From contig OX243814.1 in NCBI GenBank assembly GCA_945859605.1, forward strand, positions 39,737,802 to 39,801,801: DNA of 64,000 nucleotides. Direction: 5' to 3'. Origin of the DNA: Lumbricus rubellus (Eukaryota > Annelida > Clitellata > Crassiclitellata > Lumbricidae). Below the pieces are notes generated by a model. It saw only the letters and a list, made by a program, of their open reading frames with translations, did not search any database and was not told the DNA's origin. Every line of letters starts with the position of its first letter. The stretch's first letter is position 1. Position numbers and translations under genes: made by a program. Of this stretch, positions 49,490 through 60,706 are shown piece after piece.

Positions 49490-49910
49490 TGGCGGGTGGG
49501 TGGGTGGGGAGTAGGGGGAGTAGGTTGAGTGGCTGGAGAGGCTGAAGATGATTGGTTAGTGATGATGCTGTGTAAGCATATTCAAATGCGCTGTTGTAAG
49601 AGGGGTTGGTGTGTGGGGTGGTGGAGGGGTGGGGAGAGGAGGAGGGGAGTGACCAGTTTCCCAGCCTCTGTAGAGGGGGTTGGTGGGGAGGGGGTGCGAC
49701 CAGCCTCCCAGACTCTGCATCGTCAGCATCTTTTTACACTTCAAAGAGATGAGCGGCCTACCGTGACGAGAGCACTTCAAAGAGATGTGCAGTCAGCCGC
49801 GACGATTTATAAACCACTGGTTTAGAAACATCATATATATTTGGGGGTCTGGTTCAGAAACATCATATTTATTTGGGGGCATGGTCCAGAATCATCATAA
49901 GTACCCTACT
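47813..49910 (-). repeat. Right terminal inverted repeat, 2098 bp
   Basis: Reverse complement of the left repeat with no length difference, even in the CA/TG and GA/TC microsatellites inside it. This points to very recent insertion or active homogenisation. Confidence 0.95.
48207..48665 (+). CDS. Candidate spliced gene in right repeat: basic His/Arg-rich protein
   Basis: Two open stretches join in frame by a good 78-bp intron: exon 48207-48382 (donor GTAAGT) and exon 48461-48665 (acceptor TTCACTTGCAG). The product is 126 residues from ATG 48207, or 94 from ATG 48303. The latter fits TATAAGAG at 48237-48244 better. The N-terminal part has CEWCPCPNP; the C-terminal part is strongly basic with runs of His and Arg (HHHHRRTRR, RRRHRRHRRHR). 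AATAAA follows at 48741. The basic run is coded by CAC/CGC repeats, so a chance frame through a trinucleotide tract is the main alternative. No family is recognised. Confidence 0.4.
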
Positions 49911-50227
49911 ATTCTCTCTTTCTATCGCATTCGCGTCGACCGTTTGTCCGTTTGTGCCGCCCTAATAGGGCCGCCAGGTCGTCACTTAAACTCCTCCCAC
50001 GAAAATATAAAGTTTTTATGGGCTTTGGCAAGACCCGTCTATTCTGTGCCTAGCTCCTTTCAGTGTGGTACAATAATTGTTACGCTTGAATTGAGAATTG
50101 CCATGTGGCAAGCATTTCACTCGGCATGCAAGGTATGTCGGATGAGAATTCATACCTGGGTCAATGTGGGTCATGCACGTTTCACGAACGTTGGTCCAAT
50201 ATGGTAAGCTTACTGATGGGTCAAGTC

Positions 50228-50470
50228 GTCAACGTTAATGTATGCATGTATGCATGCATGTATGTACGTGTAATTGTGTATGTATGCATGTATATACGTA
50301 CGTATGTATGTATGTATGTATGTATGTATGTATGTATGTATGTATGTATGTATGTATGTATGTATGTATGTATGAATGTATGTATGTATGTATGTATGTA
50401 TGTATGTATGTATGTATGTATGTATGTATGTATGTATGTATGTATGTATGTATGTATGTATGTACATGTA
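50228..50470. repeat. (TATG)n tetranucleotide array
   Basis: About 55 units with rare changes (TACG, GAATG). It starts about 320 bp after the right end of the large element. Open frames through it are artefacts. Confidence 0.95.
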
Positions 50471-51277
50471 TGACATTGTATGTATGCATGCCTACAACAC
50501 GTTTTGTGTGTAATTTTGTCGTCCTTCTGTAAGGTTGGGACCCCCACAGATTTACTAGACAGGTCCCCACATTTGTTAATCCGGCCCTGATTGTATGTAT
50601 AAAATATTTATATGATACCAATTATAATGCTAATTTTCAAAAGGAATTGTCTCGAGGCAACAAAAAAATTATATGATTTAATTTTAATTAAATGTTTTAT
50701 AGAATTTTATTTTCATTAACCTAACAACATGGCAGGGTGAGACGGACAAATTTTTTACTATACATTATAAGCTTAATGCATGAAATTTTTTATAAGTATG
50801 TTCAATTGTTCATTTTAACGATAACATGCAGCCTTAAGTTATAAGCTTACCACGTTATAATAATAATAGTTATGCCAATCATAATATTATAACCCTTGTC
50901 CTGCTTCAGTTGGGTCAGGAGCTACCTTCTTCCCAATTTTATTGCGCATGAAGGTGGCCTCAACCGTGTCGATTCCTTTATAACCCGGACCTTACTCTCA
51001 CGTCCTTGCTATTTTTTTTAACGTAGGCCTATATTCTTTTTAACTTTTTTTAAATGCTCAAACTGGCAGAACATTAAACTTGGATTGCGCTATTATATAC
51101 GAGTAAATAGAACGCCATATTGTCTGCCGCAGCATAATTAATCAATCAGCTGTCAAGTCTATCAAGAGACGCCAATGCAGCAGATGACGTGAAAAGAGAG
51201 GAACCTTTATATAAATATGTCGGTGATGCTTCGGTGACAGCATGAACCCTGTGAAGTTTTTTGCACGTCAACGGAGT

Positions 51278-51577
51278 ATGTATGTATGTATGTATGTTTG
51301 TATGTATGTATGTATGTATGTATGTATGTATGTATGTATGTATGTATGTATGTATGTATGTATGTATGTATGTATGTATGTATGTATGTATGTATGTATG
51401 TATGTATGTATGTATGTATGTATGTATGTATGTATGTATGTATGTATGTATGTATGTATGTATGTATGTATGTATGTATGTATGTATGTATGTATGTATG
51501 TATGTATGTATGTATGTATGTATGTATGTATGTATGTATGTATGTATGTATAGGGGTGTGGTATGCAGGGGCGCCCT

Positions 51578-51611
<34 letters not shown>

Positions 51612-51740
51612 TGTATGTATGTATGTATGAATGTATGTATGTATGTATGTATGTATGTATGTATGTATGTATGTATGTATGTATGTATGTATGTATGTAT
51701 GCATGTATGTATGTATGTATGTATGTATGTATGTATGTAT
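51278..51740. repeat. Long (TATG)n array with a 30-bp interruption
   Basis: More than 100 units, broken at about 51551-51582 by GGGGTGTGGTATGCAGGGGC. Degenerate TATG repeats continue at about 52040-52280. Confidence 0.95.
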
Positions 51741-52289
51741 AATTTATTTAGTTAGTTTTTTAGCTATCGAACCATGTTAGCAGCACAGCGTCCTTGCCCA
51801 GTTCTAAAGCGGTTTAACGTTGACCAATGCCCACGTGGCAGATCATGGCCAGGGGGCCAGACAGATGGCACGACCACGAGAGAATGCATGGTTCACAACA
51901 TCAGCTGTTAACCATTCAGCACACCAGGCCGCAATAGCTGTCATGTCTAATTTGGATTCGGTCCTGCTGGAAGGATCATTAGCTTCCCTCAGTGAGCGAT
52001 ATAATCACTACTGGGTACTGACCGGGGGCGCGACGAGAACGCTGATTTATGTATAATGTATATGTATGTATGTATTGTGTATATGTGTGTATGTATGTAT
52101 GTAACTATGCATGTATCTATGTATGTATGTATGATTGTTTGTTTGTATACTATGTATGTATTGTGCATGCATGCATTTATGTATGTTTGTAGACATGCAT
52201 GTATCTTTGCAAATATGCATGCATAGATTTATACGTACGCACGCGCGTAAGCACGTATATTATGCATGTATGTATAATTTTTGTATATG

Positions 52290-54426
52290 TGCCTGTAAGT
52301 TGCAGCTGAAAACATTAGATGCAAGACGATTTTTTACATTATTTTATTTTGATTACGCTATTCAGTTGCAATGTTATTTTGTACATCCTGGATATATCGC
52401 ATGTTGCCATTACTACAGGCTATACCATTTTTGTCAATGTTCGAAAAACGAACTTATGCAATTTAACATATGTTATTTGAGATCTATCCAAAGGCATAGT
52501 GCATACGTTAGGCCTACTGCTAAGGACCAAAATATCAGCACGGTTCATAAAAATATTTGCTTTTTAACAAAGTTTTGGTCCAAAACGGGTTAAATCATTC
52601 CTATTCTATAACACATTTCGTCCCTCAGATTATCACTGTGTTGTCAACTTGTCATTTCTAAATGCAGCTTTTACGGCATAAGGCCTAGGCTACATACTAC
52701 GCAGTGCATGCAGTCTGATAAGTTATAATCTACGCTGTCATGTCTGTCACGTTTCATATTCGGAATTGGAAATGCTATTCATATAGGCATTGTTTTTACC
52801 GGATGAATGTCATTCCAGACTGAAGAACTCCAGTTGTGCAACGCTCACAGTTATTTTTTTTACTCAAACGCTGTGTGGCACATTCGATTTCGAGCTTCCC
52901 CTTTAAAGGCATATAGAGTCTATAGACCCTATGGAAGAAGTTAAGTACACGTATTAGAGATGCATTGATAGCTACAGTTTTAGCTATACGTGTAAATAAC
53001 GACTTCGGCACAAAGAGACTCCAGGAATTTAATGTCTCCAACTCCCAAACCAGCAATAGCTACAGATAACTATGACACCCTTCATCAATGTTGATTAATA
53101 TAAAAACTTTGGTTGGGAGGCACTGTGAACAAAGCTGAATAAGTCCTTGATGCAAGAGTGCTAAGCAAAATTGAATTGTGCCTTGTCAATACATGGTGGT
53201 TTTAAATACGCTCAAACGTTCGCGTATTTGCATGTCCCGATTAAAACTATTCAGTGTGTTCCTTGCAGTTTTAGCAGAGAGAAAACGTTGTTCATCGCAG
53301 CTGGGAATAACCTTTCATCTCCGTCCAATCAACTCCTGCAGTTAATGAATAGAATCATGAAGAAAAATCTGTCTTTCGTAACATTGAACAAGGTAACTGG
53401 TTAAAGGCAGTAGTAAAATAATATACGAACAAGCTAGTAGCCTAGTAATTTTTTTATCGCTAATGTTTCGACCACATTATTTATACAGCTAGGTTGTTAT
53501 TGTACTAAAAACACATAAGCCTACATAATAGACTTAGGCCTATACATATAAGCTTATTAGATCTACTTTTGATTGGTTTATGCGTGAAATTTCTGGGCTG
53601 AAGCATCAATTTAGTACTGTATTGTATCTATAAATTTTGTAAAGCGCCTCCCACAGTGCACACCATGATATCATATGCGCTGCCAGTCAGGGTGAGAATT
53701 GCCGGGGGGGTTGGGGGGGTTCAACCCCCCCAGTCATTTTTAGAGCCCCATGTTAAAGTATGTTTTTCATACCCCAAGTTCAAGTTTATCATAGGCCAAC
53801 CCCCCAGTTATTTTTCCACAATTCTCATACTGCTGCCAGTGCGATAGACTCAGAGAAGTGAATGCGGTTTTCAGACAGCATACATATTCAGTATTCACTT
53901 GGTGGTATACCTACTAATATTGAAAGAAAATGCCGATGGAGAGAGCTCATTTCAAAGTGCAGGACAAATGAATGCAAAACCTCGATATTTTGGCCAAAGC
54001 AGTCCTTGCTCGCGGAACAAAGAAATCATGTCTATTACATGGGCGCAGTTGGCGATGAGAGAATGCTGAAATCGGCAGCCGTCTTCTTTAGCGAATGCAG
54101 TCCGCACCAAGCCATGACACCGCGGCGGGTCCCTCACCAAGATGTAGAGCCTGGAGTCCTCTCGGGAAACGAAGAAGGCGGCACTCGTTCACAATGTGCG
54201 ACATCGACTGCCTTTCTCCGCAGCAGCACCGCTTGCTCCCATCTCACCAGCCGTGATCTGACTATACATGTAGGCCTACAATTGTACATTCGAAAATATT
54301 TAATTTTATTTCATTTGTTGTTGTTGTTATTGCAGCACTTTTCTGCTTCCATGTACTGCGAGTTTATGTGTCTCAGGCACAAAATCTCGAACAACGATAG
54401 TCATCAGATGAAATGCTTTTCATCAG
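52290..54426. other. Presumed R4 last intron, right part
   Basis: No clear exon or TE. A G-run/C-run segment at 53698-53835 (GAATTGCCGGGGGGG against CCCCAGTTATTTTTCC) looks like MITE debris. An open stretch from about 53862 to 54300 has no recognised domain. Confidence 0.35.
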
Positions 54427-54554
54427 ATCTTCCTACAATTGGATTCATTATTGTTGTCAATTTTGTGGTATTCATCTTCTTCATTCGTTGCTGTTGCTGG
54501 AGAAAAATTAGAGATCCGCAAAAGCATGATCTGTTTAATATCGTGAATTTATAG
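54427..54554 (+). CDS. Candidate last exon of R4: membrane helix and short tail
   Basis: After the acceptor CTTTTCATCAG the frame reads LPTIGFIIVVNFVVFIFFI, then RCCCWRKIRDPQKHD and a stop. With phase 1 entry it joins the R4 Ig3 exon in frame, and the five exons total 1137 nt (378 residues). The CCC-x-R motif at the inner membrane face resembles CCCQRSR and CCCKRSR of R2 and R1. The 14.9-kb intron is long but contains the 7.6-kb element and other insertions. The alternative is an unrelated helix-coding exon starting at 54336. Confidence 0.4.
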
Positions 54555-55235
54555 GCTAGAGGCCTAATACCGTGAAGAATAGGTTGAGGCAACTAACTTC
54601 TGCATGCAGGGCTATTATTCATATTATAGTCTCTATATCTGCCCATGTTAAAAATGCACTGCAATTCTGCAAAGTCGTCAATGCCATCGTAATCGTTGTG
54701 AAAACTTCATGGATAGCAGATTATTTTGAGTACAGTTGTCAAGGATGGGAAACACAGAGGATCTCGTAAAGTTGACTTCGTTAAGGGGATTGAACGTTGG
54801 AGGGGACGATGGGTTAGCTGGCTCGCTAGAGTTGTTGGTACTAAGGCGCACCGGTCAACAGCAGCACCACAGAATCAACAATAATTCGCTAGAGGGACCC
54901 TGTGCTATGCCACCGTCTAAATAACTACATGTATAAGAAGAGGAAAAAGAGGAGCAGTTACTTGAATTCGATTATGCTACTTGTTCATTAATTGTTATTA
55001 TTTACTCTACATGAGTACTTTTAGTGGCTTATAATTATCTATTCTGCAATTGCTGTATTGAGAATTTCAAATCAGCATATTTGTAAAATCTTAGACTTTT
55101 TTGTTTATTTTTGTTTGATTCAAACACTGTTAATTCTCTGCCTTGTAGACCTCTACTAATTTTGTTTGATTAAATTGTTTGTTTTTGTTTTTAAATCTTG
55201 AGATAAATATCGGGAGGCTATAGATAGATAGATGA

Positions 55236-56145
55236 GGCTATCTCACTAGTTGAGAAAATTCTCATGACCTCGGAAATGATTAGTGCCTGGATGTCGTCCA
55301 ACCGCCTCAGGCTTAATCCTGGAAAAACACAGTTTATTTGGGTTGGTAGTCGCATGCAAGTTTCTAAAGTTGATATGCAAAATCTGCAACATTGCTTTCC
55401 TGGAATGACTTTTTCTACCACTGTGCGTGATTTGGGTGTGACCTTGGACCAGGAATTGACCCTTTCTGATCACGTGAGAAATGTATGTCGTACTTGTTTC
55501 TACCATCTTCGTCAGATTCGCTCGGTGCGTCGCTCTCTTACAACTAAAGCCGTCACTACTCTGATGCATGCATTTATATGCACGAGAGTTGACTATGGCA
55601 GTGCCATTTATGCGGGCTTAACTCTTTCACGCATTAATAAGTTACAATCTGTCCTTAATGCTGCAGCTCGTCTGATTGGTGGCATTCCAAAGTTTGGGCA
55701 TATATCAAGTTTTATACGGGAGGAACTGCACTGGTTGCCTATGCAAAAACGTATTGAGTTTAAGATTCTAATGCTCATGCGTAATTGCCTAGCAGGCCAA
55801 GCTCCGATCTATCTTATGGAACTTTGTGTGCCTGTGCTATCCATTCCAGGCCGTAGATTCCTTCGCTCTGCAATGCATGGTGACCTGGTTGTTCCTAGGG
55901 CTCGATCTTCCACAGTGCTGCATAGAAGTTTTGCTATGGTCGGTCCGTCTTTCTGGAATAAGTTACCTATTAGTCTCCGTAATGAACTTCTTTGTCTTTC
56001 TTTGCCCCTTTTCCGCAAGCGTTTGAAAACCATTCTCTTTGACTATGGTTTGGTGTCAGGTCGGGAGCGCCTCTGAGGAGTTCTCTTGAAGTGGCGCTAT
56101 ATAAATGTTCAATTACAATTACAATTACAATTACAATTACAATCG
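55236..56145 (+). mobile_element. CR1/Rex-like LINE, 5' truncated
   Basis: Open frame 55264-56076, 270 residues, covering the part after the RT active site: WMSSNRLRLNPGKTQFIWVG, RDLGVTLDQELTLSDHV, NAAARLIGG, ELHWLPMQKRIEFKI and the WNKLPISLR end. The 3' UTR has GTCGGGAGCGCCTCTGAGG, GGCGCTATATAAATG and an (ATTACA)n tail. The frame is undamaged, suggesting a young copy. Confidence 0.85.
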
Positions 56146-57577
56146 GGAACACTCTATAATGTGTGATGTATAATTGTATATAATAGTATATGTGCAGAAA
56201 AAGAGCCTATATTATAGCCTAATGGCCGCAAAAGAGCACTAATGCCAGTCTGATTTAGGTAATACTAATAGGCTAGTGTCGTAAAGGAGATGCAATATTG
56301 AAAGATTGGTCTACCAAGTATTAAACTGCCTGTAAGAGCTTCATAGCAAATGAAATCAGCTGAAGAAAGAAACTAGATCTGAAAACGGAAAGAAAAATGA
56401 AGGTCAGGCCAAATCAAATGAATTGATGCTTTACCCAGATTAATCTTTATCCGAGTAGACTATAATAATTTATACGACTGCGAGTAGCCTCATTTAATAG
56501 CCTGCAGCCAGACATGCATGCAGGCCTATTACACGATGTGAAAAAAACGAAAATCGATGGAAGCAACTACTTTAAATTGAACTTAGATAGGTTTAGGCCT
56601 ACATTTATTTATTAGCATTAATGACGCAACGGCCATTTCGTTCATAAGATGTCGCTAGAATTAAAAAAAGCATTCGTTTAACTTAGTAGGCTACTCGTAC
56701 GGGTTATGCCCGCGGGTACGGACGAGGTAGTAAATTTGGTGCTGGTCGGGTTCGAAAAAGAAGCGATCCTGTGTTACTGCTAGAGGTTATAATGTTACAT
56801 GTATGTAGCAAAAATGATCTAACGCAGACCTCTTCTTCCTGGTAGAAAAGATTTTGACAACATGTGTTTTTCAAGAAGACAATAAATTAGTGAGGATGTT
56901 ATAAGTGGCGTCAACCATAACACACCATAAAATGCATATGAAGTGTAGTCGGTCGGCTAAGATGTATTATGTTGACAACATTCCTGATTTAAATGTTGAT
57001 TTGCCTCTTCAATTCAGGTAGGGCCTAAAATTATAGTCAAGGTTATAATTATGGCCGGATAACAGCTTTAACTCGATAGCGATAGGTTTTTGAATAATGT
57101 TTATGCTTGGACCTAGCTGGCGTTCGGAAATTCTAATTTTGGGTCGCAGCGAATTAGGCGAAGAAGTTATCTGCCATTAATTTTATTCTAATCAACTTGG
57201 ACAATTTGCTATCAGATCTGCTTGAATTTGACATCTGAATTCAGGACAATTCGCCGTCTATGTGAAGGCCGTTTGGCTATCCGACAGACTGTGAGGACCA
57301 TGAAAATTGAACACATCTTAAGGAGAATTAAACTGTCAGAAATACAAAGAGAATTAGGCCTACAAATAATGTTATTAGTGTCTTGATCGGTGTGAATAAA
57401 GACTTCAAGTTACCCCATTTCAAGTTAACCCAGAGGTGATCCGAAACCGATTCCTGATTACTGCCCCCCAGTGCCCACACACACATTCACACTGACCCTC
57501 TCTGATTTAACACGCGAAAGTTCGTTTTCAAATAGAAGTTGGATTGATGACAAGAAGTATGTATTAAACCAAAATAC
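56146..57577. other. Intergenic, nothing recognised
   Basis: AT-rich sequence with no coding signal or bounded repeat that I can identify. Confidence 0.4.
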
Positions 57578-58010
57578 GATAAATAAGTAAGTAAGTAAGT
57601 AAGTAAGTATATTCTTTATTTCTTAACCAGCTGCCAAACAGCACTCTGGTGAACAAGTATCACATACAAATTTAACATAAAAATTAATAAAACTAAACAA
57701 ACTAATTAATTAATATGTAAATAACATTCTAGTTATAAATGTCTTCCTCATTTGATTGTCTGCTCGTGGAAGTACCCGATCATGGTGTCTGGGGCGCAGG
57801 TTATAACCCGTTTGTTTCGCTGGTGGAAGCAACTCGTGGAGGACATGGCCTGGTCTTGTCAGAACCCCCGAAAACAAACTGTTATCAGCATGGCGACAGA
57901 GTTCTTCAAATGTTGGAGTATCACCCGAAATATAATGCTGTCGAATAAGTCTATTCATTATGGCTTGGAGCCTGCCCCTTTCATGCTGCCTAGCATAGCC
58001 TAGAGATGTT
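57578..58010 (-). mobile_element. LINE C-terminal fragment, minus strand
   Basis: The minus-strand translation has FEELCRHADNSLFSGVL, HVLHELLPPAKQTGYNLRPR and FITRMLFTY, a common ending of reverse-transcriptase ORFs in marine invertebrate LINEs. The tail is (AAGT)n at 57580-57608. Confidence 0.6.
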
Positions 58011-58939
58011 TGTGAAACTAGAAGCTGGATTGATGAAAAAACACTTGGTGAATGAAAGTCGGACCGAAAAAAAGAAAACGTGTGACAAATTGAGACACAT
58101 ATAGCCTAATTATTGGTATTGGGACTCGCGCACCGATTTCGCATTGTGGTGACACGTTTTGTCGCCTGTGTACGAATTCCAGGTCAAGTCAGAAATGTTT
58201 CTAGTATCTTACTCAAGTTTTAATGCTCGTCGAGTGAAATAAACATGCAATCAATCAACTCGAGCAGCAGATGTCGGTTTTAATCATAAAATAATTAACC
58301 TATTGTTGTAAATATTTATAGCCCTGCACGCACTTTATGGCGTCGGTAAAGAGAACGCATTCAGTTGCAAACCGTAAGCATCTCAATAGGTCTTACACCT
58401 AGGTTAAGCCTACATTTTTATTGGCCCGGCAACATAAATATTCAGGGCCTAGGCTATGTTATAAAAATCGTCGGCTGTGGATTTTAATAATCGTAGCGTA
58501 AACATGCTATAATAAATCTGAGAGCATGCAGGGCACCAGCTCATTCACGAGCGATGACTCGTATCATAAAAATTGTTTGGAGATGTGAAGTAAATATCAG
58601 AGTGTGGCTGTCAAAGAGAGGGCCCAGAGTGAGGCAGCAGAAGAGCTGTTGTTAAGGCAGGTTCCGCTAAGAGCGACAAACGTTATCAGGCGGATGATTG
58701 TATGAAATAATGATATTTATTATTTAAGAGGTGGAATTTCAATTCGATGGAATGTCTGTGAAATTAGACGTAGACTATGGACTGGAGAAATACAATATGT
58801 AAGCTTACCCTTCGGGCTTAGGCAGATAAGCCTAACATTGGGCCTGGGTTGTATTAATAATGGTACGAGGAATAAATTTCGTTCAGAACAATAGCTTTGG
58901 CGCAATTCTAGTGTGCAGGTCGCTAGTCAGAAATATAAA

Positions 58940-60590
58940 ATTATGTTTTCGAATTCTTGAGCAAGCTTATGCATGCAGAAGTTTTTCTCCAAATTTATTG
59001 AAAAAGTTATGTATTCAAGATTATTTAATTACTTTACCAAAAAGAATATTCTACATGATTCTCAACATGGCTTCCAGCCAGGCCACTCTACTTCCATGTC
59101 ACTTCTCAATATCCAGGATAACATATCCTCTATAATTGATCGAGGTGAATTTGCATTGGGCGTATTTATTGACATTGCGAAAGCTTTCGATTCTGTAAAT
59201 CATGACATTCTAATTTCTAAATTACAAAATATTGGTGTAAGGGGTATTGCCCTTGATTGGTTTAGGAGCTATCTTTCAAATAGAATGCAACAGGTTTCGT
59301 GCAATGGTTCATTATCCAAAATCAATCTGATCAAATTTGGTGTCCCACAAGGGTCTATCCTTGGACCCCTCCTCTTCTTACTTTTTATCAATGACCTTCC
59401 TAACGCCTCCCCTTCACTGCGCTTTGTTCTATTTGCTGATGATACTAACATTTTTGCCTCCAATAAATCTTATGAATCACTTTTTCAGTTGATGAATCGA
59501 GAGCTTTCACACGTTGTTGATTGGTTTCGTGTTAATAAGTTATCTTTGAATCTTAAGAAAACTAACTATATCTTATTTTGCTCTCATCGTAAATCAATTC
59601 CTGACATAAATTTAACAATTTCTATGGACAACTTCAATATACCCCAAGTAATATCAACTAAATTCCTGGGTGTCCATGTGGACCGATTTCTAACTTGGAA
59701 GGTTCATATTGAAAACATCTCTAAAAAGATAGCTAAAAGTGTTGGTATCTTGACCCGTATTTCTTATCTTCTTCCACCTCGAATTAGACTTAGCTTATAT
59801 TACTCTATTATTCATCCCTATCTTTCATACTGCAATCTTGTCTGGGCTTCTAATTACTCTTCTCGACTTACAAGACTTACCTCACTTCAAAACAGAGCTG
59901 CAAAGATTATTATGGGGCTCTCCCGCCTGTCTTCTTCACATCTCCTATTATCTAAATTAAGAATACTTACCATTGAACAGATAAGAGTCATGCAAACGTC
60001 CGAACTTATGTTCAAACATATGCATAATCTTTTGCCTCATGCCTTTGCGGATTTCTTTACTCTAACCTCTGACTTAGTTCCCTATAACTTCAGATCCTCA
60101 TGTAATTATAGACGTATTATCACTAGAACAAATACTCGTATGTTCTCAATTAAAAGTGCTGGTCCTAAGACCTGGAACAATTTGCCTTTGTTTATTCGGA
60201 ATTCCCTCTGTTTCACCATTTTTAAACGTAAACTTAAATGTCATTTACTTTACGCTGTCTCCTATTAAACTACAAAATCTCAATCTATGTATCTGCCCTT
60301 ATTCTTTTATTTTCAACGACTTTTCTAATTTGGTACACTTAACATCACCTTTAGATGTTTCCCCAGGATGTTTAGTTAACTAGTTAAGATAAAAATTTAA
60401 CTTTATTACTCCATTATTCGTATAACCTGTTGCTGTTTACTTTCACTTGTATTTGGGAAACCCTGTCAGTGGGACAGTAGTCCCTTAAGGGTTCTCTCCT
60501 TTTGCTTTTTGTTAGTTTCTATAGACACTATATGTAATAAAGATGTTTTGTCAACTGTCACTTTGAGCAATAAAAACTGTGGTTATGGCT
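58940..60590 (+). mobile_element. CR1/Jockey-type LINE with nearly complete RT
   Basis: Open frame to 60268, 431 residues. RT motifs in order: KFIEKVMYSRL, QHGFQPGHST, FIDIAKAFDSVNHDIL, SNRMQQV, GVPQGSILGPLLFLLFINDL and FADDTNIFA (the catalytic Asp pair), then NLKKTNYILF and KFLGVHVD. The C-terminal region has LQNRAAKIIMG and GPKTWNNLPLFIRNSL. It is 5' truncated: no endonuclease. The 3' UTR with AATAAA ends near 60590, only 43 bp before the R5 TATA box. Confidence 0.9.
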
Positions 60591-60632
60591 ATGGTTAAGT
60601 GTCGTGAACAGGCCTGCACGTAGGCCTAGGCC

Positions 60633-60706
60633 TATATATTGCTGAGTACATCAATGCAGTCCATAAGAAGACAGTGTGTCCCATAATATATTCAGAGACA
60701 GCAAAA
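60633..60706 (+). promoter_or_regulatory. R5 core promoter and 5' UTR
   Basis: TATATATT at 60633-60640 and a downstream AGAAGACAGTGTGT segment resemble the R2 and R3 5' regions. The LINE ends just upstream, so little upstream regulatory DNA is left in the immediate neighbourhood. Confidence 0.45.

Larger units (their letters stand above)
42267..49910. mobile_element. Polinton/Maverick-like element with 2.1-kb inverted repeats
   Basis: A 7644-bp insertion. Its ends read 5'-AGTAGGGTAC inward on both sides. The flanks carry a perfect 6-bp target duplication, ATTCTC (42261-42266 and 49911-49916). Each terminal inverted repeat is exactly 2098 bp (42267-44364 and 47813-49910), and every position checked is identical. 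From published knowledge, Polintons/Mavericks make 6-bp duplications and have 5'-AG ends with long inverted repeats; other DNA transposon groups with this set are few. No protein-primed polymerase B, integrase, ATPase, protease or capsid frame is present, so it would depend on helper proteins. The central 3448 bp holds one clear two-exon gene, and each repeat may hold a small spliced gene. Confidence 0.85.

Noticed and set aside
50105..51755. Long open frames with repeating MYVC or HTYI units
   Set aside because: They are frames of the TATG tetranucleotide arrays on both strands; no start, splice or domain evidence.
51960..51985. GGAAGGATCATTA resembling the 3' end of 18S rRNA
   Set aside because: Only about 13 bases match and no other rRNA sequence surrounds it; taken as chance.
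53862..54335. 230-residue open frame before the candidate R4 helix exon
   Set aside because: The first part has no recognisable domain and no signal of family membership; only the helix part fits the receptor pattern.
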